64,000 nucleotides of DNA from Pyronema omphalodes (lineage: Eukaryota; Ascomycota; Pezizomycetes; Pezizales; Pyronemataceae): NCBI GenBank assembly GCA_024516155.1, contig JAJJXM010000001.1, forward strand, positions 930,001 through 994,000. The letters run 5' to 3'. Shown piece by piece: positions 53,697-64,000 of this stretch; the first letter of the stretch is position 1, and each line of letters starts with the position of its first letter. The position numbers and the translations under genes were made by a program. The notes under the pieces were generated by a model that did not search any database, had not been told where the DNA came from, and saw nothing but the letters and a program-made list of their open reading frames with translations.

Positions 53697-55157
53697 ATGC
53701 TGCTGCAGCGATCTCTTGCATCGCGACTGGCCGCCGCATCCCCGCCACGGATATGCAACCAATGTCTCAATACTCTCCTCCGACCAGGTTCAGCTTACCG
53801 CCGTTTGTCTACTACAACTACATCGCGAAACATTGTGTCTCTTGACGGAAGCTCACAATGGCGGAAACCCCAGCACTATTTTATGGCGAATCGGTTTTTG
53901 GTAACGCAAGGAGGCTCCGGAATTGAAGTTGTAAAAGGACAAAATGACGGCCCAACAGCAGAAGCAGTTCTTCCGCCTCACCGCCGAAGACAGCAGAACA
54001 AAGCTCGGGCTTCAGCAGATAGTTCAGAGCTCCCACCGGATGCCTCATCACTTCTTTCCACCTCCTCCGCCGCGTCTTCGTCCTCCCTTCGTAGAGAGTG
54101 TCTCGCATACCTTTCTCTCTCGAAACCACGGTTAACAGCTCTTATCGTTCTCACGACTATGGCTTCCTACGCTCTCTACCCAGTTGATCCGTTACTTTCC
54201 TCCTCTGCGGCCCCAACTCTCTCGGCCCTCACCCTAGTCTACCTTACTGCAGGCACCACCCTTTGCTCTTCCTCCGCGAACGCCCTCAACATGGCCTATG
54301 AGCCCAAGTTCGATGCGCAGATGAGTCGAACCAAGAACCGACCTCTCGTCCGTGGCTTATTGTCGACACGTCAAGCCGTTGGTTTCGCCTCATTGACCGG
54401 ATCCGTTGGAGTAGCAGCCCTCTACCTTGGAGTCAACCCAACGGTTGCCGCATTGGGAGCACTAAATATTTTCCTCTACGCTGGTGTCTACACACCAATG
54501 AAGCGGCTTTCGGTAGCTAATACCTGGGTTGGTGCAATTGTTGGTGGAATCCCTCCATTGATGGGATGGGCAGCTGCTTCCGGAGCCACGGCGCTGGATG
54601 GAACTATGATGGAGCTACTTGGACACCCCGGAGGATGGTTATTGGCTTCTTTGTTGTTTGCCTGGCAGTTCCCCCATTTCAATGCGTTGTCTTGGACCAT
54701 CAGGGAGGAGTATAAACAGGCTGGATATCAAATGATGGCTTGGAAATATCCCAAGATGAATGCAAGAGTTTCCTTGAGATACTCTTTGTTGTTTTTCCCC
54801 ATCTGTTATGGACTCTGGTTTTATGGAGTGACGGATGTTGGGTTCCTTGTTGACTCGAGTGTTGTCAATGCATGGCTCGTAAGAGAGGCTTGGAAATTCT
54901 ACCGCGAGGGTGGTGAGGGTGGTAGAGCAAGAGGATTGTTTTGGGCTAGTGTTTGGCACCTGCCATTGCTGCTTGGTTTGGCGATGGCGCATAAGGCTGG
55001 AATGTGGCAGGGATTCTATGAGCGTATCATGGGGATCGGCCGGGAAGATGTAGATGAGGAATGGGAAGAGGAAGAGGAGAGCAGCAACAAGGAAGGAAAG
55101 GTTCTCCCGGCTGTTGCTGCGATGGAAGCTGCACGAGCTGCACAGGCTGCACGGTAA
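53697..55157 (+). CDS. COX10: Protohaem IX farnesyltransferase Cox10
   Basis: Inner-mitochondrial-membrane UbiA prenyltransferase that turns haem b into haem o, precursor of haem a in cytochrome oxidase. Intronless, 486 aa. Residues 1-50 are Arg/Ser/Leu-rich, a presequence (MLLQRSLASRLAAASPPR). The first Asp-rich prenyl site appears as NALNMAYEPKFDAQMSRTKN (about 198-217), followed by RPLVRG; the second as FPHFNALSWTIREEYKQAGY (about 324-343). Between and after them lie about eight to nine hydrophobic segments. LTALIVLTTMASYALYP is the first helix. The C-terminus ends in an acidic tract and Ala-rich tail. The gene starts with consecutive Leu codons after ATG, with no competing start. PET117 in this window acts in the same pathway. 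Confidence 0.96.
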   Translation: MLLQRSLASRLAAASPPRICNQCLNTLLRPGSAYRRLSTTTTSRNIVSLDGSSQWRKPQHYFMANRFLVTQGGSGIEVVKGQNDGPTAEAVLPPHRRRQQNKARASADSSELPPDASSLLSTSSAASSSSLRRECLAYLSLSKPRLTALIVLTTMASYALYPVDPLLSSSAAPTLSALTLVYLTAGTTLCSSSANALNMAYEPKFDAQMSRTKNRPLVRGLLSTRQAVGFASLTGSVGVAALYLGVNPTVAALGALNIFLYAGVYTPMKRLSVANTWVGAIVGGIPPLMGWAAASGATALDGTMMELLGHPGGWLLASLLFAWQFPHFNALSWTIREEYKQAGYQMMAWKYPKMNARVSLRYSLLFFPICYGLWFYGVTDVGFLVDSSVVNAWLVREAWKFYREGGEGGRARGLFWASVWHLPLLLGLAMAHKAGMWQGFYERIMGIGREDVDEEWEEEEESSNKEGKVLPAVAAMEAARAAQAAR

Positions 55158-55890
55158 TCAGTTTGCTATGGATACTGGCATGGTATGGAGGGTGGTGGGG
55201 TATTTCGGATTTACTACTTTTGTGAAGGCTTTTTTTTGTGATATATCTACGATTTGGTTTAAATAGGCTATGTCTCTGTATTCCGGCGCTTTGTATTATG
55301 TATATGAAAAAAAAAAAAAGCTCATGGGAGGTGGTCTGTTTATTTGTTTGTAAATATTGAGAAGCTATGGAAACTAGACATCTGATTAGCCGGTCGTTCG
55401 GCGGCGGCCAAGCACCGTAGGCATAACGCCTTGGTCATCCCCACTCACTCGACGCTCACATCCGACGTCGGGACTGCCGCTAGTCTTAGTCGTAGTTGGG
55501 AGTTAGACACGTCCCATAACTCCATCTATCTCCAGCGCGTATTTAATGAGAAATCTCTAGAATTTTGCCATATCCACAGCCATATCAATGCTGTGATTTG
55601 CATTGTGGATCCTCAATATGAAAGCACTTATTTGACATGCAGGCCAAGATCTTCACAAGCACCTTGTTCCCCCGCATCTTCGGGAGTGGCTTATGGAAAC
55701 TCTAATAATCATCATCCCCATCTGAACCGTCATCCGAAGCATGTAATAAACAAGGATGACGTAGCGGGGTACATAGCTCCTAACTCCGCCTAATACCCTC
55801 CCCTCTCATCAATAGTATGGGTGGGCACCTATCTAGAGTAGATACTAGATAGATACTCCCCCGCCGGTTCACCAGCCCAGCTCCCCTGTA
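55158..55890. other. Intergenic COX10-SSADH
   Basis: 0.7 kb. Poly(A) at 55305-55318 is followed by ordinary promoter sequence. No gene recognised. Confidence 0.6.
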
Positions 55891-57683
55891 ATGCATAATC
55901 TTACCAAGCTGCTATTCCCTACCCGAGGCTCAAACCTTCTCTCGGGCTCTTTAAGAAGCTCATACCGCTCCCTCGGTTCTCCTATCGTTAATCGAATCTT
56001 CATAGCAAAAATGTCCTCCTCTCACAACGTCCCCAAGGTAGGTTCCTACCCTGTGTCTACCGGTACAACGCGAGGCAAAGCGAAGCCAAGCGAGCAAAAT
56101 AAGCAATGCCGTAACACTATAACACAGCTGACATAACATAGCTCAACGACCCCTCATTGTTGGTGACCCTCCCCTTCATCAACGGATCCTTTGTCCCCCT
56201 CGCACCCGGACAGGCGACCTTCGATGTCCGCGACCCTGCCTCGGGTTTAGTGATCGCCTCCTGTCCCGACCAAGGAGTCGCCGAGACCGTCGAGGCCATC
56301 AACCACGCCGCCGCCGCCTTCAAGACCTTCCGCAAGACCTCCCCCCGGGAGCGTGCCAACCTACTCAAGAAATGGAACGCCTTGATGATTGAGAACAAGG
56401 AGGATCTCGCAACTTTGATTACCTGGGAAAATGGAAAGCCTATTGCAGATGCTAGAGGAGAGGTTGCATACGCCGCTACTTTCTTGGAGTGGTTTGCAGA
56501 GGAGGCCCCAAGACTTTATGGTGATACTATTCCCTCCGGAACTTCTACAAACAGAGTTGTTACCTTGAGACAACCGATTGGTGTTGCGGGTCTTATCACC
56601 CCTTGGAACTTTCCCGCTGCTATGGTTACCCGCAAGATTGGTCCTGCGTTGGCTGCGGGTTGTACCGTCGTCTTGAAGGCCCCTGGAGAGACCCCCTTGT
56701 CCTCTCTTGCTTTGGCGGAGCTTGCCCGTCGTGCTGGATTCCCCGCTGGAACTATCAATGTCATCACCACATTGTCCAACACCAAGGAAATCGGAAAGGA
56801 GCTCTGCACAAACCCCATCATCAAGAAGCTTTCCTTCACTGGATCCACCGCAGTTGGAAAGATCCTAATGGAGCAGTCCTCGTCAACTCTCAAGAAGCTA
56901 TCCTTCGAGCTCGGAGGAAACGCTCCATTCATTGTTTTCGACGATGCCGACTTGGAGAAAGCAGTAGCCGGAGCTGTCATGTGCAAGTTCCGTTCCTCGG
57001 GACAGACTTGTGTCTGTGCAAACAGAATTTTCGTCCAGGAGGGTATTTATGATAAATTCGCAGAGGCGTTAACTGCAAAGGTTAAGCAATTCTCCGTTGG
57101 ACCTGGTTTCAAGGATGGAACTACCCACGGACCTTTGATCCATGATAATGCTGTTAGCAAGGTCCATGAACATGTCGAGGACGCTAGAAACTCTGGTGCC
57201 AACATCGTCGTTGGAGGAAGAAAAATGGAGGAGCATGGAATTAACTTCTATGAACCAACCTTGATCACAAACATGACAAAGGATATGAGAATCTTCAAGG
57301 AGGAAACCTTTGGACCTGTTGCGGCGCTCTTTAAGTTCAAGACTGAGAAGGAGGTTATTGAGCTTGCTAATGAGTCCGAGGTTGGACTTGCTGGATATTT
57401 CTACTCTAGCAACTATGCAAGAATCTGGAGAGTGGCAGAGGCTCTTGAGGGTATGTTGACCCCCGATTGATAGACGATGATCTGGATTTAGGCTAATTGC
57501 TTCGTGATTGAAATAATAGTCGGTATGGTCGGAATTAACACCGGTATCATCTCGGACCCTGCCGCGCCTTTCGGTGGTGTTAAACAGTCTGGATTTGGAC
57601 GTGAGGGCTCGAAGTATGGAATTGAGGAGTACACTCAGATTAAGATGATGACTTTTGGTGGTATTGATGAGCTTCAGGAGTAA
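55891..57683 (+). CDS. Succinate-semialdehyde dehydrogenase
   Basis: Last step of the GABA shunt: oxidises succinate semialdehyde to succinate with NAD(P)+. Exons 55891-56037, 56142-57450 and 57520-57683 (introns 104 and 69 bp) give 539 aa. The first 40 residues ([15 protein letters not shown]...) are basic and hydroxylated, a likely mitochondrial presequence. A second in-frame ATG at 56011 (MSSSHNVPK) would give a 499-residue form without it. The core shows the ALDH signatures: [45 protein letters not shown] with the general base Glu at about 305, and GQTCVCANR with the catalytic Cys at about 338. The C-terminus [19 protein letters not shown] is SSADH-like. Splice junctions restore [12 protein letters not shown]. 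Confidence 0.93.
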
Positions 57684-60600
57684 GCTTACCTACTGAGGGT
57701 TGGGATCGAGGTGGTGGTGAATGGCGGATTAGCATGAGGCAGGGAGGGATGGGATGGGGTGGGGGGGGGGGGGGTATGAGATACGGACAAGGAATACGGG
57801 ATGGGATGGGGACCTGCCGAAATACGGCTTGATGAAGAAATGACATCTGTAATGTGTATACCCAATGCAAGAAATTAAGTTATTTTTACCTAAATGTGGA
57901 GTAATCTTTGTGTACTCTCAGTTGTTGGTATTAAATTAAAGTGAAATTGGAAATCTGAACTCCGATGGCCTATATTATATCGATTACATATGGCAGGCAA
58001 GGTAAGGTATTGGTTTTGGGATGTGGAAAAAGCTGGATATGTGGAATATGTGGATATGTGGAGCAGTTTATGGGATGCTGTTGGAACTTGGGTTATGGTT
58101 AGTTACATTGAAATCTGGGGGGGGGGGGGTTTCAGTATTTATCTATTTATCTATTCATCTATTTCCCCATTTCCCCATTTCCCAGTGACAAAAAAAAAAC
58201 AAAAAAATAAACATCAAAACCCATGGTTTCGGTACACACTACAATCCAGCACAGTGCCATAGCCTACAGTCTACACGTCCCCTTATTGTAGTGTAGTGTA
58301 GTGTAGTGTAGTGTAGTGTAGTAGTTTTACTAGGATAATGGATAGTCGATCAGACTCGATCTGGTTTTGACATTTTGACATATGGATTTATTGTTTATGA
58401 GAGCCTGTAAGCCAGGTTTCATGTATGTATGTATGTATGTATGTATGTCAGGAAATTCGCAGTGCGCGGTGCGTAATTGTTTCAAATGTGCCACTGTGCC
58501 CGTAGTTGTCTGAAGTGTGCCCGTAGTTAGAGTAATAGAAGGCTGTGTTTTATATGTTTTACCTGGTGATGAATTGGCAGGTGGTGGGTTTTGTGGGGGG
58601 GGGGGGGGGGGGGTTGATATGCTGGGAAATGCTGGGAAATGCTGGGAAATGCTGGGAAATGCTGGGAAATGCTGGGAAATGCTGGGAAATGCTGGGAAAT
58701 GCTGGGAAATGCTGGGAAATGCTGGGAAATGCTGGGAAATGCTGGGAAATAATTAAAGATGCGAACTATATCAACAACCCCAAGGCTTAGCTCATTAACA
58801 TGCTGTACCCATGATACGCCTGCGAACTAAACTGTATACCTAAATACCTTTATTTGCAAATTTCAACACATTCTACGGTATAGAATCTGGATACCTAAGC
58901 TCCATCATAAATTACAAGTCTTGGTCAGATATGGTGTGAACTAATATATATGTACAACATCACCATCAGTCCCCGTGCGTGCGTGCGTGCGTATAGTTCA
59001 AACCTTATCTATAACCACAGTTCACAGTTCATTCAGCTGATAGGCTTATCCTGACTCCTCATGCATATCCCGATGCTTTACCATGGTACACTGTACACTG
59101 TACATCGTGCATCGTGCATTTAATATGTACAAGCGACTATATTTTGTTCCTCCGATAGGTCTATGTATAAATTCCAGCTAGATTTTTATGTATGTATGTA
59201 TCAGACATCTGCAGCACTGGCATGGACTATATATATGTACGTAGCGCTAGGAGAATTTACATCTACATACGGATATTAAAAGCATCCCATCGTCCCATCG
59301 CTCCATCGTTTCATCTTTCTATCGCTCTATTGCTCCATCTTCCTATCCTCCCCGTAAGTGGCACCAAAACATCCCCTAGTCTATATCTCGGTACCAGTAA
59401 AAGTCCGCAAAGTTGCTGCCTTATCTTGTGTAACCCTACATACAGAAACTTAAACCACCACTACATACATAGAACAATAGTGGAATTTCATTTCCTGGCC
59501 GTGTCACAACGCCCACACAGCATGACTATCAACTACCACGAGTCATAGCCTGATTTTCTTTTCTGCGGGGTTTTGGGTAGGAGGTTTCTGGGGTGTTTTT
59601 AACTAGGAAGCTAGTATTGGAGGTGTGATGATAGGCTAGGCAACCACTATGACACTATGGTCTAGGATCGCTTGAAGTGTCTGTGTCTGCATTTCGACGA
59701 ATATTTGTTGATGTCATTTTGTTGGGAGAGGATTCTGCAGTCGCTGGAAAATAGTAATCTAGGTATCTTTGACAGGATATGCATATTCCCTTGGATTTTC
59801 TGGAAATGGATGTATATAAAGCCAAGACAGATCTAGAATAAGTAAGCTGGCTATATGAGAGCTGAAGGGCCCAGGCAGGCATCCATTGAGGTTCGCAAAA
59901 TTTACCGCCGAAACTTGTGGGATGGTGGGATCGTAGACGGTAGGTAGACAGCTGAAAGTTCAAACTTCAGCCGTGAGATTTCTATACTTTGATACCGGAA
60001 AGAACGGCCCAGGTTGTTCAGCTGGGCTTAGCTGGGCAGAATATGTTGGGCGGTCTAGATAGCTGATATGCATCATAGGATTGTTAACCTGTACGATAAT
60101 GAATAATGGATATATAAAAATTGGTAACGGGGGAGCGGGGAATCTAATACCACAGATTGGTTTGCCTATATGATACACCCCACACCCCACACACTATCTT
60201 TTGATTATAAGCAGCGATCATTCCTACCGAGTAATGTGTTTCAAGCTCCGCCCAGAATCATATGAATCATAAGTAAAAAAACACGGCCCGGAAATCACGG
60301 CACCGAAAGAGGCAGTGTCGCAGTGATGTAACAAATATACACAGCCTTCTATGGTCACAAAATATCGTACGTGGCTTTGATTTTGAGTACTGTGCACTGC
60401 GCACTGCGCACGCTTTTGCTGCTTTGAGTAAACTATGTAATAGACGAGTCACAGAAATGACGCAGGTTTCCGTATGACACTGTGCTGTGTGCAGTGTGCA
60501 CCTAAGGCTGACTGAATTACGAGTATTGACTGTCTCTCGCTTTTCCTTGCGTAGACTCATAGAGAGACGGAATATATATAAAACCCCACTCCCCCTCCCT

Positions 60601-60785
60601 GGCTAATGAATGATAAATACATAGTTCCAAAAATTCCCAGTAATCTATCTATATAAAACCCACCTTCAACCGTCTTCAATCCTCCAAACCCAGTCCTCAC
60701 AGCAATCCATCTGGCATCAACCATCTATCATCTTCCCCCACCCAACACCCCATCCCCAAAAACCACCACCATCACCACTATATAT
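57684..60785. other. 3-kb repeat-rich spacer
   Basis: Contains poly(G) at about 57761-57773, 58120-58130 and 58597-58612, (tgtag)n at 58285-58323, (atgt)n at about 58420-58449, a 10-bp minisatellite (58621-58750), (gcgt)n near 58978 and 'gcactgcgcac' repeats at about 60390. No protein-coding gene was recognised. Open frames over the minisatellite encode only the repeat. Confidence 0.6.
58621..58750. repeat. 10-bp minisatellite, 13 identical copies
   Basis: gctgggaaat repeated 13 times without a mismatch, immediately after a poly(G) run and 'ttgatat'. Confidence 0.97.
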
Positions 60786-61385
60786 ATGTACAACCCCCAA
60801 CCCCGCAGCATAAACCTCCTCCTCAACCCCGGAACCCCACACCAATACACCGTCCTCGTCCCCACCGCCCCACAAGTCCCCAATGAATACCTCCCAGCCC
60901 ACAACATCCCCCACCAGTTCTCCCATAGCGGAGAATTCCATAACCACCGCTACCCCCATGCACAACCTCTCTCCGTGGTAAGTACACGAAACAACGTACT
61001 CCAGCTACATGATCCCAGAGCTGCCAATACCCGGACAGATATAGCATCCTGGCAATCTCAGCCACAGCAGCAGCAGCAGCAGGTTATAAACCTTCCACAG
61101 ACCCATCATATTAGCCATAGGACCAACAATAAGTATACCCATAATAATGCCACTGTACACCAGGCGGAGGATATATGGTATTCGAAACCCAGGGAACAGC
61201 CAGATCAGTGGACGTTGAGGGTAAATGATGCAAAGGGGGATGGGTATCATAAGTGGGAATATAAACATGTGCATAAAGGGGAGATGGAGGGGTGTGGGTG
61301 TTGGAATTGTGAGGAGGATAGGAAGAAGGGAAGGAGAAAGGAGGAGAGAGGGAGGGGGAGGGGGAGAATGTTGAGTTGGCGTTAG
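60786..61385 (+). CDS. Low-complexity hypothetical protein, 199 aa
   Basis: Single frame starting MYNPQPRSINLLLNPGTPHQ. The composition is rich in Pro, Gln, His and Asn. There is a short poly-Gln at about 97-102, a stretch WNCEED with CxCWxC near the end (GEMEGCGCWNCEED), and a strongly basic C-terminus (RKKGRRKEERGRGRGR). Two TATA-like elements with AAAACCC lie upstream at about 60571 and 60650, giving some support for transcription. A strong donor-like GTAAGT inside (about 60979) suggests an intron may be present, so the frame shown may not be the final protein. No family recognised. It could be a true but fast-evolving gene, or chance. Confidence 0.4.
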   Translation: MYNPQPRSINLLLNPGTPHQYTVLVPTAPQVPNEYLPAHNIPHQFSHSGEFHNHRYPHAQPLSVVSTRNNVLQLHDPRAANTRTDIASWQSQPQQQQQQVINLPQTHHISHRTNNKYTHNNATVHQAEDIWYSKPREQPDQWTLRVNDAKGDGYHKWEYKHVHKGEMEGCGCWNCEEDRKKGRRKEERGRGRGRMLSWR

Positions 61386-63102
61386 AGGGGGATGAAGGAA
61401 TAATGGGATGAGGTTATTATGAAATGATGGTTTTATTTTTTGGTTGTTTGGAATTATGTTTTATTATACGGCTTATTCATCCTTGTTTAGGATTGAGTTC
61501 GATATCTATCTTCCCTCCCCACCTCCCGGTTCTTGGCCGTATACAACGAGAGTGATGGAAGGGATGTATATTTTAATTTACTTTTGAGAATAGAACATCT
61601 AATTTGGAGCTTTGGGGAGGGGTAGAGGGAGGGGGTATGCAGTGTAGTTTCAGTAGAAATTTCAATCCATAATTTTCATTACAAACATCAACTCCACTAT
61701 CGTTGCCCCGCGGAATCTTGTATTGAAATTTGAAAAATGACCTAATTTTAAATAACTTCCACGATTACACCTATCTTCACCATCTTCCTCATCAAACAAC
61801 CATACATTTTTTTCCCCAGTATTATCTCGTTGTATATCATCTTTTAAATGCTTTAAAAGACCTCTTGCAAAAAATAAATAAAAAATTTCAATTCCAGCTC
61901 CCGTAATTTTTCAACAACGATTTCAACTGTGTTTGGTGTACTCTGGTGTAATTGTGTTTAATCATCAGCAGCAAAACTTAAGTCATAATTATAGACGAAC
62001 CTCTCTATGCCAGAAAAATACCGCTATACACAGGAAATCGTTATATCTAGAGTGACTTGCCACGAGTTATTGCCGTCGGGGATCGGGACCGCGACCATCT
62101 ACCATCATGCAGGTCATCATTAAATAGAAAACCGTTACAGAAAAGTTGTAATGTTCGGGTATGATTACGTAAAAACTTGTATATAGCGCTCTCACTCTGT
62201 TATATAGATTTAATCTAACTCTTATCAATTCTATATAAGTGGGGTATTCTGCGAGGTCATTGAAAGAGCATTTGCGAGCAGAGGTTCCAATCCCGTTACA
62301 CAAAACTTTTGACCCGAAACTTCACCATCACTAATCACCAAAGCTCAGTCAAAGTAACGATAAAATATGATAAATATCAACTCCAAATTCAATATTACGT
62401 TTCCAGATATCAGAGTTACAAAAAAAAGAAAAAAGTAAACCACCATCATCGCTTACAAAAGCAGAAAAAGAAAAAGAAAAAGAAAAGAAAAAAACCATCG
62501 TACACTTTAGGTATTCTCAACAATCTCTTTATAACAAAAAAAAAGAAAAAACGCAACATAAAAAAAGAAAAAAAAAGGAAAGCATAATCCGCTAAAAGCT
62601 AAAAGCTAAAATAAAGGACTAAAATGAATGACAAGAATCTTACGCCCAACGCCCTTTCGCTCAATCAAAGAAAATCGTGTAGTAAACACAAGTTACACAA
62701 CCATAAAGAATCACAAAAATACCCCAATTAATCCCATCCCATCCGGCTCAATCCGGCTCATTTCTTCCTTCATTCCATTCCATTCCTTCCCGCTTTCCGT
62801 CGTTCCACCCATCCGATCAAATCCATCCGTCTCATTCAATCCAGCCCAAATTCCTCCTATCCTCCACAAAATTTAGTTTTCCCCCATCTGCCCAAGTTGT
62901 TCATTGCTTTCCATAGCGGTCCTAACTGCCTCTTCCTGTGTTTGTGTTATTTCCCTTCCTCGCTGTTGGTGTACCGTATTCCCACTGTGTTGCCTTGCCG
63001 AGTTTAACTGTAATGGGATGGCGCCCATGTAGTTCATTCTGAAGAGGTGCCAGCAACTATTCAATCCCGTTAGAACGAATTCCCAAAATCTTGGGGATCC
63101 AG
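61386..63102. other. AT-rich intergenic DNA 3' of the kinase
   Basis: 1.7 kb. A-rich repeats 'aagaaaaagaaa' at 62409-62580 and 'ccattccatt' repeats near 62770. The short minus frame 62873-63064 is probably not a gene. Confidence 0.5.
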
Positions 63103-64000
63103 CTACTTGATAGTAGTATCAAGCTTCGGCACATACCTTGGTGCCTCCAACACATATCTCTCCATCGCCTCCCTAAACCTATGCTTATACTCCCTTGGAC
63201 TCGTAACGGTTGGTTGTTTCCTTCCTCCTCCGGCCAATCCTTTCTCCTTAACCCAACTCTCCAACATCTTATCCCAAGTAAAAGTCCTTATACAATCAAT
63301 AATTCCCACACAAAGTTCCTTTCGATCCTCGTCTATACCAATCATAAGCGAATAATCCATAACATTCTGTCTCGACAAAAACAACGTATCATTCCAAAGA
63401 CTCGCTCTCAGCAATTTCTTTGAATGTTCTCTGACAAATAATGGAGATTCGTAAATGAATTCAACCATATTTTCATCGAGAAGAACTTCGTTTTGTTCAC
63501 CGGTGGATTGCATGTATCGGTTTCTCATAGAGCCTTTCAAGTCGAAGATACGACTGGTTTTGCGGTCGTAAAAGAGGTTTTCCATTACCAGGATGTCCCA
63601 TTTAATCTCAGTACCGGTGGATGGGTTTTTGATCATGATTTGGTAAAAACCGAGCATTTTGGCAATGACAGTTGGGAGCTGGGGAATCGTCAGTAAATGT
63701 TTATCAAAAGAAAGAAGAAGGATTAGTAAGTTAGGATCAACATACCTCATGGAAGAAAGCCTCCGCCATAAACTGAAAGTAAGCCGGGGCAAACTTAATA
63801 AAGGCACTAGTCTCGACGGGAGACAGAGACTTCAAAACAATTCTCTCATCCTGTGTCTTCAAAAATACACTTCTCGTCTTTCCTCCCCTGGAGTCCCATT
63901 TGATACACCTACTCAAACTCTCCACATATCTATCCGCAATACCACAGTTCCTTCTGAGAGCATCAAACTGCTCCGCATAAAACACCTTACAAAACATCTT
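63103..64000 (-). CDS. FAB1: Phosphatidylinositol-3-phosphate 5-kinase Fab1/PIKfyve, C-terminal part (partial)
   Basis: Lipid kinase that makes PI(3,5)P2 on endosomes and vacuoles. Only the catalytic PIPK domain is in the window; the rest, with the expected FYVE and chaperonin-like domains, lies beyond position 64000. Minus-strand exons 63746-64000 (open at the edge) and 63103-63678 are joined across a 67-bp intron (GTATGT...CCCAG), reading [16 protein letters not shown]. Motifs: [34 protein letters not shown] (ATP-binding lysine), [30 protein letters not shown], and [20 protein letters not shown] with the IID metal-binding Asp. [20 protein letters not shown] and [15 protein letters not shown] near the end are specific to Fab1 rather than to Mss4. 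The stop is TAG at 63103. Confidence 0.93.

Noticed and set aside
58517..58790. Open frames across the 10-bp minisatellite
   Set aside because: The frames exist only because the 10-bp unit, read in three phases, lacks stops; the product is pure repeat.
60267..60560. Cys-containing 97-codon minus frame
   Set aside because: Considered as another secreted peptide, but it has no signal peptide and cysteines lack a regular pattern.

Overview
This window is nuclear DNA of a filamentous ascomycete (Pezizomycotina). The evidence is: genes split by short GT-AG introns of about 48-220 bp with CTAAC/CTGAC-type branch sites, fungus-specific proteins (Spt8, the Cet1-type RNA triphosphatase, Efg1, a Pet117-size COX factor), a solitary dispersed 5S rRNA gene, an intron-bearing tRNA, and long AT-rich intergenic DNA full of simple repeats. 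I cannot fix the class from sequence alone. Splice junctions were chosen by donor/acceptor quality, by phase and by how well the joined protein matches its family. For every complete gene model the exon lengths sum to a whole number of codons.

Layout. 1-9 kb: PET117 and SPT8 (both minus), then, across a GATA-rich 44-bp repeat array, a ZNFX1/Hrr1-type RNAi helicase, POP5 and the mitochondrial isoleucyl-tRNA synthetase. 12.7-15.7 kb (the most unusual part): two small secreted proteins with six cysteines in a knottin (inhibitor cystine knot) arrangement, same strand, each split by a 57-bp phase-0 intron at the same place, plus a decayed third copy and duplicated flanking segments. 16.6-19 kb: a PEP-hydrolase-like TIM barrel and an aldo/keto reductase, then tRNA-Met(CAU). 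19.5-22.3 kb: SF3A1/PRP21 and, divergently, clathrin light chain. 24 kb: tRNA-Gln(CUG). 25-35 kb: a single-pass membrane protein of unknown function, mitochondrial EF-G, a CCDC124-like ribosome factor and CDC45. 38-48 kb: PQ-loop protein, a small hypothetical protein, EFG1, a cupin protein, 5S rRNA and a MEMO1-family protein. 49-58 kb: mRNA capping triphosphatase, COX10 and succinate-semialdehyde dehydrogenase. 58-64 kb: minisatellites, one weak low-complexity ORF, and the 3' part of a Fab1/PIKfyve kinase that runs off the right edge.

Functionally most genes are single-copy housekeeping genes without operon logic. Several serve the mitochondrion: PET117 and COX10 (cytochrome oxidase and haem a), ISM1 and MEF1 (organellar translation), SSADH (GABA shunt). 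Another set serves RNA: SPT8, CET1-like, SF3A1, POP5, EFG1, tRNAs and 5S. The accessory material is the cysteine-knot peptide cluster and an unusual density of poly(G)/poly(C) tracts and minisatellites, some inside coding regions.
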